The notes beneath the pieces were generated by a model. That model was not told the DNA's origin. It saw nothing but the letters and a program-made list of their open reading frames with translations, and did no database searches. 34,689 nt of DNA from Oceanospirillaceae bacterium (GTDB taxonomy: Bacteria; Pseudomonadota; Gammaproteobacteria; Pseudomonadales; Balneatricaceae), in the NCBI GenBank assembly GCA_013215445.1, contig JABSRA010000049.1, positions 1-34,689 on the forward strand, read 5' to 3'. Positions 8,098 to 16,103 of the stretch are shown in pieces. The position numbers and the translations under genes were made by a program. The first letter of the stretch is position 1; each line of letters begins with the position of its first letter.

Positions 8098-8736
8098 TTA
8101 CACCAGTTGCACGGCGATCTGCTGATTAAAGTTTCTCAGTGATTGCCCTAAGTCCCCGCTACCGGAAAAGTGATAGTGGTACTGCAACCCCAATCGTGCA
8201 GCGGCTCTGCGTGCACCTTGTTGCAGTTTTTGATCATGGGATTGGGCAATGTAGACCAGCTTGCGGTAATTCCCAAAATAGAGGGGCTCGAGTTCAGGTT
8301 TTTTATCTAACCCCAGTCCCCTTATCACCAGGCGATCAAAGTGGCGCACCAAAAAATCAGTGAGATAAAAAGTACCTAGTTCGGCTTGATGGTAGGCATC
8401 GAAACGCTTGGCCCCCAAATAAAACTCATAGCAGTGTGCCCCGGGAATTCGCTCTACTTGCTCGGCCTCTAGCATCACATCTAATAGGCCACCCGTGCCA
8501 CAATCTGCATAGGCGACAAAAACGGCTAGCCCCCGAGCTTTTGCCTGATCAATTAAGGTTTTCACCGCAGCGGTTATCTTATCGGGATAGTTATGTAGTT
8601 CAGCACTAATGCATTGCACCTCAATATGCTGCCAGCCATTCACCTGGCTGAGCGCATTTATTTCACGCATTAGCGCAGAACAGCAAATAATAACCGCTGT
8701 TGGGGCACTGTCTAGGGTGGCTTGGCTGTTTCTCAT
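8098..8736 (-). CDS. DUF1638 protein of the corrinoid operon
   Basis: The protein of 212 residues carries the family signatures YADCGTGGLL (about 76-85) and PGAHCYEFYLG (98-108), both with a cysteine. There is no signal peptide and no membrane segment. DUF1638 genes are commonly found beside corrinoid methyltransferase genes for methylated amines, but I know of no assigned biochemical role. The start is supported by GGAG about 6 bases before the ATG. It sits 14 bases after the corrinoid gene, second in the operon, so it is probably needed early and in amounts similar to the corrinoid protein. Cofactor handling, assembly or a metal-dependent side reaction are all possible; none is shown. Confidence 0.85.
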   Translation of the reverse strand: MRNSQATLDSAPTAVIICCSALMREINALSQVNGWQHIEVQCISAELHNYPDKITAAVKTLIDQAKARGLAVFVAYADCGTGGLLDVMLEAEQVERIPGAHCYEFYLGAKRFDAYHQAELGTFYLTDFLVRHFDRLVIRGLGLDKKPELEPLYFGNYRKLVYIAQSHDQKLQQGARRAAARLGLQYHYHFSGSGDLGQSLRNFNQQIAVQLV

Positions 8737-8750
8737 AACGCGCTCCAGGG

Positions 8751-9452
8751 TTATGCTGCGCGTTTCTTGGCGATCATCTCTTTCGCCATATCAACGGTGA
8801 TCGCCGCATCTCGACAATAACCATCCGCACCTACCGCATCACCAAATTCTTGATTGAGAGGCGCGCCTCCCACTAACACGATATAGTCTTCGCGAATGCC
8901 CTGCTCTTTCATGGTATCAATCACCACTTTCATATAGGGCATGGTGGTGGTCAATAATGCCGACATACCCAGTATGTCAGGTTGGTGCTCTTCAAGTGCC
9001 GCTAGATATTTTTCTACAGAAATATTAATCCCTAAATCAATCACTTCAAAACCGGCACCTTCCATCATCATGGCCACTAAATTTTTGCCGATATCGTGAA
9101 TATCGCCCTTAACGGTGCCTATCACCATTTTCCCGACGGCCTCAACGCCAGTTTCTGCCAGTAGCGGCCGCAGAATCTTCATACCCGCTTTCATTGCACC
9201 GGCGGCGCTCAACACCTCGGGAACAAATAAAATGCCATCGCGAAAATCAACTCCGACAATTGCCATCCCGGCAACTAGAGCATCGTTAAGTACTCTATCC
9301 GCTGCCCAGCCACGAGACAGTAGAATATTGGTCCCCTCAATAATTTCATCGGCCATACCGTCATAGAGATCATCGAACATTTGCTCTACTAACTCATCAT
9401 CATCCAGAGTCGAGAGATCTAAATCATCTTCTGCATAGTTTTCATCTGACAT
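8751..9452 (-). CDS. Corrinoid-binding methyl carrier protein (MtgC/MttC-like)
   Basis: With the start at 9452 the protein has 233 residues. An acidic tail (1-39) leads into the four-helix cap domain (about 40-105) and the Rossmann B12-binding domain, with GDIHDIG around 116-122; His119 is the expected lower cobalt ligand. Later come GMSALLTTTMP and VLVGGAPLN, also typical. It shuttles the methyl group between the MttB-like enzyme and the MtgA-like enzyme and is reactivated by the RACo-like protein. The start at 9452 is chosen because AGGA lies 8 bases upstream; ATG codons at 9470 and 9461 are in frame but poorly placed. The first 40 residues hold 17 Asp/Glu and no Lys/Arg, which is unusual for the family. 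First gene of the operon. Confidence 0.92.
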   Translation of the reverse strand: MSDENYAEDDLDLSTLDDDELVEQMFDDLYDGMADEIIEGTNILLSRGWAADRVLNDALVAGMAIVGVDFRDGILFVPEVLSAAGAMKAGMKILRPLLAETGVEAVGKMVIGTVKGDIHDIGKNLVAMMMEGAGFEVIDLGINISVEKYLAALEEHQPDILGMSALLTTTMPYMKVVIDTMKEQGIREDYIVLVGGAPLNQEFGDAVGADGYCRDAAITVDMAKEMIAKKRAA

Positions 9453-9965
9453 TGACAGCATCCTAATCATCTTTAATAAAGATCCCTGGGATAGGCCCGT
9501 TCACTGGTCGAGCCTCCACTTGGTGAAGCGGGATATTCTAGTTACCTTCGGTTATAAATAGCGCACGCCCAACAGGGCGAGGAATCGCCCCCTAATGATG
9601 TAAGCTGCGCCTATCTCATCTTTTATTGGGGGTTTATTACTCAATTAGATTATGATTCTCAGCCTGTTGATGCTGACATTGTAGCGACAATAAAATGCGC
9701 GAAAGCGACACGAATTATCACACCCAGAAACATATTATCCGCCCCTTGAAAATATCAAGGATAGACAATATACAAAAAAACAAATGTCTTATTAGACACA
9801 TAGCACTTATCTATTTATTATTAGTATTTATTATGGCGGTTAATTAAGCATGATTTTTTGCTATTAATAGGCTTTCAAAAATCATCCTCTATAGCAGCAA
9901 GTTATTATTTTTGTACTATAATTAATGCTTATTATGGTATTTGTTCGATCCACATTAGAGGCGAG
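9453..9965. other. Divergent control region between the corrinoid operon and the diguanylate cyclase gene
   Basis: About 510 bases with no gene. The left third is the structured leader described separately. The remainder is AT-rich and holds two small perfect inverted repeats, CCTTGA-N5-TCAAGG (9744-9760) and TGTCT-N4-AGACA (9785-9798), which could be operators for either direction. The promoters for both genes should lie within about 9650-9950, but I cannot assign them with confidence. The open frame that extends the cyclase gene upstream to 9858 is not supported by a ribosome site. Confidence 0.45.
9496..9590 (-). promoter_or_regulatory. Structured 5' leader of the corrinoid operon, possible attenuator or riboswitch
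   Basis: Read on the - strand there are three hairpins. First, 9590-9585 pairs with 9580-9575 (GGGCGA/TCGCCC, loop TTCC). Second, 9579-9575 pairs with 9570-9566 (CGCCC/GGGCG, loop TGTT). These two share the same CGCCC, so only one can form. Third, 9532-9523 pairs with 9504-9496, nine pairs with one bulged base (CCCGCTTCAC/GTGAACGGG). The last ends about 43 bases before the start codon. It does not match the cobalamin B12-box, glycine, SAH or SAM consensus as I know them. Regulation by ligand is inference. Confidence 0.4.
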
Positions 9966-11258
9966 ATGTTAAAATTACTGATTATTGAAGACAGCACCAT
10001 GATGCAAAACATCATCAAACATGTCGCGGGCATTGAGCTTGATTGTATGTTTGATATAGCCGCAACCCAAGGGGAGGCCGAGCGGCTAATCTCATGCAAT
10101 GATTATTATTTAGCTTTGGCAGATTTACATTTACCCGATGCCCCAAACGGTGAAATTGTCGATCTTTTGCGCCGTTCAGGGATCGCTACTATTGTTTTAA
10201 CCGCCTCACTAGACGAGCAGAAAAGACAGAAAATGCTGGAAAAAGGCGTGCTAGATTATATTTTTAAAGAAAACAAAGACTCTTATTTTCATGCACTTAA
10301 ACTGGCTAATCAGATACATTATAATCGTAAAGTGACCGTGTTACTGGCTGATGATTCAACCATGTTGCGCCAACATATTCGCAAGCAACTAGAAAAGATG
10401 TTGTTTAAGGTAATAGAAGTAGTCAACGGTATCGACGCGCTACATGCCATAAACCACAATGCTGATATAGGGTTGCTAATCACTGATTTTAATATGCCGA
10501 AAATGGATGGCATTGAACTCATCCGCAATATTCGAAAAACTCGCCCTAGAGAAAGCTTTCCTATCATTGGTTTATCTTCCTCAAATGACCCGACCCTCTC
10601 CGCTCAATTTATTAAGAATGGCGCCAACGACTTTTTGGTCACGCCTTTTATCCATGAAGAGTTTCAGTGGCGCATTTTAAAAACCATGGAAGAAATTAAA
10701 CTGATCCAAAAAATCACTGATGCCGCCAATCAAGATTATTTAACCAAGCTGCACAATCGCCGCTATTTCTTCAGTGTCGCCAAGCAACTCTATCGACAAG
10801 TCACCGCTGATCAACCTTCACTCACCGTCGCTCTCATTGATATCGATTATTTTAAAAAAATTAACGACAATTATGGTCACGACAGTGGCGATGCGATTTT
10901 AATTCAAATCTCTGGCTTACTTAAACATACTTTTCGGGATTTTACCGTGGCGCGTTATGGTGGGGAAGAATTTATTGTCATTTTCAACAACAGCACGATG
11001 CAGTTCTGTACTGAGTTACTCGAGGTATTTGGAGAGAAAGTAGCCCAGACTAAATTTAAAACCCCCGATGCTACGCTCTCTATTACCGTTAGCTCTGGTA
11101 TCGCCTCCCTCAATGGCAATGAGACGTTGACTAACTTAATTAAAAAAGCCGATCTGGCCCTCTATGCGGCTAAGCATCAAGGTCGAAATAGAGTAGTGAC
11201 GGCAGAGTCGCTGGACGGTGAAGCTGAGTCTGTTCAGCCCAGCAAAGGGTTAAAGTAA
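9966..11258 (+). CDS. Double-receiver diguanylate cyclase response regulator (REC-REC-GGDEF)
   Basis: From the ATG at 9966 (preceded by GAGGCGAG) the product has 430 residues. Receiver 1 occupies about 1-115, with the phospho-acceptor in LALADLHLPD. Receiver 2 covers about 120-240, with LITDFNMPKMDG. The GGDEF domain runs from about 265 to 415, with the intact active-site signature RYGGEEF. The protein therefore probably makes cyclic di-GMP when phosphorylated, much like PleD. The RxxD inhibitory site five residues before GGEEF is not present (FRDF occupies that place), so ordinary product feedback may be missing. No kinase gene is adjacent. It is transcribed away from the corrinoid operon; shared control is possible but not shown. 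Confidence 0.9.
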   Translation: MLKLLIIEDSTMMQNIIKHVAGIELDCMFDIAATQGEAERLISCNDYYLALADLHLPDAPNGEIVDLLRRSGIATIVLTASLDEQKRQKMLEKGVLDYIFKENKDSYFHALKLANQIHYNRKVTVLLADDSTMLRQHIRKQLEKMLFKVIEVVNGIDALHAINHNADIGLLITDFNMPKMDGIELIRNIRKTRPRESFPIIGLSSSNDPTLSAQFIKNGANDFLVTPFIHEEFQWRILKTMEEIKLIQKITDAANQDYLTKLHNRRYFFSVAKQLYRQVTADQPSLTVALIDIDYFKKINDNYGHDSGDAILIQISGLLKHTFRDFTVARYGGEEFIVIFNNSTMQFCTELLEVFGEKVAQTKFKTPDATLSITVSSGIASLNGNETLTNLIKKADLALYAAKHQGRNRVVTAESLDGEAESVQPSKGLK

Positions 11259-11457
11259 GTCTAGTTGCTAGCATTATTTTAGCTAAGCTGAAGATTGCAC
11301 CTAATAGCTTGTGCACTCGTTTGCCACTTGATGTTACCGCCTTTTGTTGCGTATTCAGGGGAGGCACCAATAGGGCATTCAATCGCAACAAAATCTGTAA
11401 AAACAACTATCGGCACTATCATCACATATCATCACAGCATTGCATGCCGTATCTGGG

Positions 11458-12369
11458 TTAACGTTGTAACCACAGTTTATGGGCTTCCTCGACAACAATT
11501 GCGTGACGCATTGCCAGGGCTCGCTCATTTTTATCATAGCCTCCACCAATGACCGTTGCCACCGGAATATTAAGTGCCAGACAGCGCTGTAATACATAAC
11601 GGTCACGCTGTCTAATCCCCGCTTCGCATACATTGATGAGTCCCAGTGGGTCATCAGTATAAATATCAACACCTGCATCATAGATCACTAAATCTGGCTG
11701 ACTGAGTGCAATTGCCTGTTCAAAACCCTGCGCCATCATTTGCAAATACTGTTCGGTATGGGTGCCAACCGGTATATTAATGTCTAAATCACTTTGGGCT
11801 TTACGCGCCGGAAAGTTTTTTTCACAGTGTACTGAGCAGGTAAATACCTGCTTTTGCCCCTGTAAAATCCGCGCCGTGCCATCCCCTTGATGCACATCTA
11901 GATCAAATATCAGCACGCTTTTGACTAACCCCTGTGCCAATAGACTGTTCGCTGCAATCGCCAAGTCATTCAAAATGCAATAACCCGAGGCAAAATCATA
12001 GTGGGCGTGGTGGGTGCCCCCTGCCAGATGACAGGCGATTGAATGCTTTAACGCCAATTGACAAGTTAACAAGGTGCCCACGGGGGAAATCAAGGTGCGT
12101 TTGACTAAAGCCTCGCTCCAGGGCAAACCCATGCGTCGCAACTCTTGCTGGTCTTGTCTATTGTTCACAAAACGCGCTAAATATTGAGGACAGTGCGCCC
12201 GCTCGAGCAATGCCATCTTCGCCCGCGCTGGGCGATAGGTATTATCGGCGCCAGCAATACCCTGCTCGATTAAATATTGGTGCAATAAACGGAACTTTTG
12301 CATCGGAAAACGATGTTTCTGGCTAAAGTCATAGCTGTAGTGCGGATGGGTAATTAGTGGCAACGACAT
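11458..12369 (-). CDS. Histone deacetylase-family amidohydrolase
   Basis: The 303-residue protein is a compact arginase/deacetylase-fold enzyme. It carries the His pair GGTHHAHYDF (about 117-126), the zinc ligands in IFDLDVHQGDG (154-164), a second Asp in IYDAGVD, and GGGY near the C-terminus. All catalytic residues look intact. Bacterial members remove acetyl groups from acetylated lysines, polyamines or small amides; the true substrate cannot be told from sequence. The size fits the short class (AcuC/HDAC-like) without extra domains. Its gene converges with the diguanylate cyclase gene across about 200 bases and looks monocistronic, so the context gives no clue to pathway. Confidence 0.88.
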   Translation of the reverse strand: MSLPLITHPHYSYDFSQKHRFPMQKFRLLHQYLIEQGIAGADNTYRPARAKMALLERAHCPQYLARFVNNRQDQQELRRMGLPWSEALVKRTLISPVGTLLTCQLALKHSIACHLAGGTHHAHYDFASGYCILNDLAIAANSLLAQGLVKSVLIFDLDVHQGDGTARILQGQKQVFTCSVHCEKNFPARKAQSDLDINIPVGTHTEQYLQMMAQGFEQAIALSQPDLVIYDAGVDIYTDDPLGLINVCEAGIRQRDRYVLQRCLALNIPVATVIGGGYDKNERALAMRHAIVVEEAHKLWLQR

Positions 12370-12976
12370 ATACTATATGATCTCTATCTGAAATTAAATC
12401 TCTGCTTTTACACGCTTTGAGCGTCTCAGCATAACGTAGCGAGAGAGACCAAGACAAGCCAAAAATACCCGTTCAGCTATTTGTTTGAGGCCCAATAACA
12501 CCGTCTGAATCGTTGCAGTATCATTGTTTTACCCGAGCTACGCCGCTCTCTGTCCCCACTCTCGCTAAAGTGACAATATGACATGAGCGGCATCGCTAGC
12601 AAAAAGAATTTGATTAATCAAATAGGTGAATGACAAAGTGGGCAAGTTATTGATGGCGGGGTTCTATGGTTCTCTCGCGCATAAAAACAATTCAGCTACC
12701 AGGCAAAGATCAACTGACTGCGGTGTGCCTGGCAGCTTTTATCTTAGCTCGATTGTTAGCTTTATTGACCTTCTCCATTACTGAATAAGATGGGTCAAAT
12801 TCGCAGCAGCGACAACAACCAGCGTGCTTTTCTATTTACTTACTGTGGGGCTGATAGACTGGTTGATGGCTAGATGTAGGGATAATCTCTAATTGTTTAG
12901 CGCTATTCACCGCGGCACTGCTGTACTATGTACGCTACGCAATTGTGCCATTACCTTTGTCATATTAGGCCCCTTT
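12370..12976. other. Gene-poor interval with a hairpin and a possible tiny ORF
   Basis: About 600 bases between two divergent genes. A notable stem of AGCTACCAGGCA (12694-12705) with TGCCTGGCAGCT (12726-12737) has one mismatch in 12 pairs and a 20-base loop, and is followed by TTTT. It could end a small transcript or form part of one. It lies inside the short open frame at 12666. An in-frame extension of the acetyltransferase back to 12893 exists but begins with TTG and has no ribosome site. No other content is recognised. Confidence 0.35.
12666..12788 (+). CDS. Possible small membrane peptide (40 residues)
   Basis: ATG at 12666 follows GGCGGGG closely and opens a 40-codon frame ending in TAA. 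The first half is polar with several Lys/Arg; the second half (AAFILARLLALLTF) is hydrophobic enough to span a membrane. The hairpin 12694-12737 lies within it. It may equally be chance or the remnant of a longer gene. No family is recognised. Confidence 0.2.
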   Translation: MVLSRIKTIQLPGKDQLTAVCLAAFILARLLALLTFSITE

Positions 12977-13504
12977 ATGTTAGCGCGTTTTAGCACTGCA
13001 AATTTAGCCGTTTTTGAGCTATCTTCCCCCCTAGAGTCCTACTGTAAACAGCAGTTATTGAGCGCTGCGATGGCCATTCTCACGACCGCGGTGGTCGAAC
13101 AATTACCCGATCACTTTAAACAAATCAGCACGCTCTCGGCTGCAGCTCTCTGGTACAAAAGAATGTTAAGTGACGGCCGTATGTTGCTGGTTAAAAACAC
13201 CGCGACCGGACAGTTCATCGGTTATATTTTTCTCTCTATTGGCGATCAACATAACGTCCACATTGGCTATGTACTTGGAGAGCAACACTGGAGAAAAGGT
13301 TTTGCCACAGAAGTCTTAGCTGGTTTTATCAAGTGGGCACAGCAACAGCGACCATGGCATAAACTGATCGCCGGTGTCGCGGCAGATAATATCAGTTCTA
13401 ATCGGCTGTTATTGAAAATGGGTTTTATACGGCCAAAAAATATAGTCGGTGAAACTTACTATTATCACTTTAATCTCGATAACCAGGCAGAAAAAAGCCG
13501 GTGA
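12977..13504 (+). CDS. GNAT acetyltransferase, RimJ/RimL-like
   Basis: From the ATG at 12977 (AGG about 8 bases upstream) the protein has 175 residues. The acetyl-CoA-binding signature lies at about 100-145: IGYVLGEQHWRKGFATEVL, then ADNISSNRLLLKMGF, the typical motif A/B of the RimJ/RimL branch, which acetylates N-terminal amines or small amines and antibiotics. The acceptor cannot be predicted. The stop codon lies inside the stem of a terminator shared with the convergent flavoprotein gene. There is no operon partner. Confidence 0.82.
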   Translation: MLARFSTANLAVFELSSPLESYCKQQLLSAAMAILTTAVVEQLPDHFKQISTLSAAALWYKRMLSDGRMLLVKNTATGQFIGYIFLSIGDQHNVHIGYVLGEQHWRKGFATEVLAGFIKWAQQQRPWHKLIAGVAADNISSNRLLLKMGFIRPKNIVGETYYYHFNLDNQAEKSR

Positions 13505-13516
13505 GTCACCGGCTTT
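13491..13516. terminator. Bidirectional terminator between convergent genes
   Basis: AAAGCCGGTGA (13494-13504) and TCACCGGCTTT (13506-13516) form a perfect 11-bp stem. A run of six A at 13491-13496 supplies the T tract for the - strand gene, and TTTATTT follows for the + strand. It ends the acetyltransferase gene (its TGA lies in the stem) and the flavoprotein gene ending at 13539. Confidence 0.85.
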
Positions 13517-13538
13517 ATTTATGCATCAATCGGGATAA

Positions 13539-16103
13539 TTAAGATCTTGGCTTGCCATTCTCAGGATCGTAAAGCGCCTCGTAACCTACCGCTTGCACGG
13601 TGACTGTGTAGGTATCGCCAAAGTATTCCATGGCTAACTCGCGACCCTTCTGACAATACTCATAAGGCAGATATGCCAAGGCAATATTTTTGCCGATAGT
13701 AGGTCCAAAAACGATACTAGTTGTGTATGAGCGACGACCTTCAGAGTCGATCAAGGTCTCACCCGTTACAGGATCTAAAATCGGACAGTTACCCACCGGG
13801 TAGCGAGCCACCCCGTTGGAGTCGATGTTATCGTTCATGGTTAACGTACAGAGATAAGCTGGCTGATGCTCACGGGCGCGATGTGCAACGTAAGCCTCTT
13901 TGCCGTAGAAATCCGCCTTCTTGACTATTTTACGCGCCAGGTCGACCTCCAGCAAGTTGTACTCAGTTAAGATATCGGCATTTTGTAGGCGCAGACTCTT
14001 TTCCAGACGACGGCTATTAGCGTAAGTTTCGATACCCACGGGGGTAACACCTAACGCGTAAAGAGCATCCCACAACGCCAGGCCATCTTTCATTTCAAAG
14101 TGAATTTCCCAGCCCTGTTCGCCCACATAAGATATCCGAAAACCCATGTAGGTAATACCATTGATAACGATGTCTTTAACCGCGGCAAATGGGTAGTTTT
14201 CCAAGCTGAGGGAGGATGGATCATCGACAATTTTTTCCAAGGTGGCACGTGCATTCGGTCCCCAAACCCCGAGACAACCATAGTCAGTGGTACGATTAGT
14301 GACTTGTGCGTCGAAGCCAAAGTCTTGTGCCATGCGTTTGATCCACACTAAGTCGCGGTGGCCCGCATCGGCACCATCGATAAAGCGATAGTGATTTTCA
14401 CCCAGACGCAATACCGTTAAATCAGCTCGCACCCCACCGACATCATTGAGGAAGTGAGTATAAACACCTTTACCGATTGGCGTATCACCGCCCACTTTAG
14501 CCACACAGGCGAACTCCATCAGAGCTGCTGCATCGGGGCCTGTGACATCGATGATGGCGAAGTGAGAGAGATTGATCATGCCAACGTCTTCAGTCATCTT
14601 TAAGTGTTCAGCGTTGGAGACACGAAAGAAGTGACGACTGTCCCACTCGGCTTCTCGCACCGGTATTTTATCGCCGTACTCTTCTAGCAGGTGCTCATTG
14701 CTGGCATAGCCGTGAGCGCGCTCCCAGCCACATAGCTCCATAAAGTAGCCGCCTAACTCCTTTTCCCGCTCCCAGAATGGACTGCGAAATTTACCGCGCG
14801 CGGCGGTGTAGGGCTCGCGATTGTGTACCGGTGGATTGTAAATTTTAAAGGCCGACTCATAACACCGATCATGGATATACTGCTCTTCACACTGGAACGG
14901 ATAGGCGCGTGCCACATCGATACTAGAGTGATCAAACTGGGTGCGACCATCGGTCATCCAATCGGCGATTACCTTGCCGGTTCCCGGGCCGTCTTTCACC
15001 CACACCGACACGCCATACCAAAGACCACGTACATTGGCGGATTCACCAATCGAGGGGCCGCCATCGGCTGTCACTTGCAATAAACCATTGAACGAATATT
15101 TATCATCGTAACCCAGTTCGCCCAATATTGGCGTCAGCTCAATAGCGCGCTCTAGTGGTTCGATCACCTCTTCAAGATCTAAGTCACGCTGGGAGGGTGA
15201 TAACCGGGCAAATTGTTTTTCTAAGATATCCCGTGGGTGACACATGCGCGGCTCTTTCTCCTCGTAATAACCCCACTCTATCTGCCCGCCCTCGGCCGTC
15301 TTTGGATCACCAGTATCGCGCAGATAAGCCGAGTTTCCCTGATCTCGCAGCAGTGGATAGCCAATTTCTTTACCCGTGTTGGCAAAAGTATCGAAACCTT
15401 TAAAAAAGGTTAACGGGTGATCGACCGGCATGACCGGTAGATCTTCACCGGCCATCTCGGCAATTAAGCGCCCCCAGAGACCGGCACAAACCACCACATA
15501 ATCCGCCTCGATATAACCCCGTTCAGTCTCCACGCCTTTAATGCGCCCATTTTCTATTTTTAAGCCGGTACAGGAGGTGTTGGCAAAAATTTGCAACTTG
15601 CCAGAGGCGACCGCCTCATCCACTAAATCACCCGCCACCGTTTGCGATCGAGGAATCACTAAACCCGCATCTGGATCCCAGAGCGCTCCCTGAATGATGT
15701 CTTCTTCTAGTAGTGGGAACTTCTGTTTCGCTTCAGCCGTGCTCATCATGCGCACATTATTGCCAAATGCCTTACCGGAGGTAACCCGACGCTTGAGCTC
15801 ATCCATGCGGGCAGAATCACCTTTACGAGCAACTTCTATCCCACCGATGCGTTCATAATTACCCCGCTTTTCGAAAAAATCAATACTGTATTTAGTAGTA
15901 AATATGGTCATTTGATCATGGGCGGTATTATAACAAAAATCCGAGGCATGAGCGGTAGAGCCGATGTCAGTGGGTATCGCAGATTTATCAATGCCCACTA
16001 TGTTATCCCAACCTCTCTCGATCAGATGATGAACCACTGAGGCGCCGACGATACCGCCCTGCCCGATGATAACGACCTTTGCACTGTTGGGAAATTTTGC
16101 CAT
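13539..16103 (-). CDS. Dimethylglycine/sarcosine dehydrogenase-like flavoprotein with folate-binding GcvT domain
   Basis: The protein of 854 residues has an N-terminal FAD-dependent DAO domain (about 8-390): VVIIGQGGIVGAS binds the dinucleotide, and GSTAHAS places His52 where dimethylglycine dehydrogenase attaches FAD covalently. It then has the FAO linker region and, from about 430 to 840, a GcvT aminomethyltransferase-type tetrahydrofolate domain (YVGEQGWEIHF, GIETYANSRRLEKSLR). Such enzymes oxidise an N-methyl group and hand the carbon to tetrahydrofolate as methylene. If the corrinoid module demethylates glycine betaine, this enzyme would take the dimethylglycine product to sarcosine or further. 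The gap of 4 kb and separate transcription mean the link is by pathway logic only. A ribosome site (GCGGAG) precedes the ATG. Substrate among dimethylglycine, sarcosine and related N-methyl compounds is undecided. Confidence 0.85.
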   Translation of the reverse strand: MAKFPNSAKVVIIGQGGIVGASVVHHLIERGWDNIVGIDKSAIPTDIGSTAHASDFCYNTAHDQMTIFTTKYSIDFFEKRGNYERIGGIEVARKGDSARMDELKRRVTSGKAFGNNVRMMSTAEAKQKFPLLEEDIIQGALWDPDAGLVIPRSQTVAGDLVDEAVASGKLQIFANTSCTGLKIENGRIKGVETERGYIEADYVVVCAGLWGRLIAEMAGEDLPVMPVDHPLTFFKGFDTFANTGKEIGYPLLRDQGNSAYLRDTGDPKTAEGGQIEWGYYEEKEPRMCHPRDILEKQFARLSPSQRDLDLEEVIEPLERAIELTPILGELGYDDKYSFNGLLQVTADGGPSIGESANVRGLWYGVSVWVKDGPGTGKVIADWMTDGRTQFDHSSIDVARAYPFQCEEQYIHDRCYESAFKIYNPPVHNREPYTAARGKFRSPFWEREKELGGYFMELCGWERAHGYASNEHLLEEYGDKIPVREAEWDSRHFFRVSNAEHLKMTEDVGMINLSHFAIIDVTGPDAAALMEFACVAKVGGDTPIGKGVYTHFLNDVGGVRADLTVLRLGENHYRFIDGADAGHRDLVWIKRMAQDFGFDAQVTNRTTDYGCLGVWGPNARATLEKIVDDPSSLSLENYPFAAVKDIVINGITYMGFRISYVGEQGWEIHFEMKDGLALWDALYALGVTPVGIETYANSRRLEKSLRLQNADILTEYNLLEVDLARKIVKKADFYGKEAYVAHRAREHQPAYLCTLTMNDNIDSNGVARYPVGNCPILDPVTGETLIDSEGRRSYTTSIVFGPTIGKNIALAYLPYEYCQKGRELAMEYFGDTYTVTVQAVGYEALYDPENGKPRS

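Noticed and set aside
9471-9660. Cobalamin riboswitch before the corrinoid operon
   Set aside because: I could not find the B12 box or the conserved core; the hairpins do not fit that fold.
9858-9965. 36-residue extension of the diguanylate cyclase
   Set aside because: No ribosome site before 9858, while GAGGCGAG precedes the ATG at 9966, where receiver homology begins.
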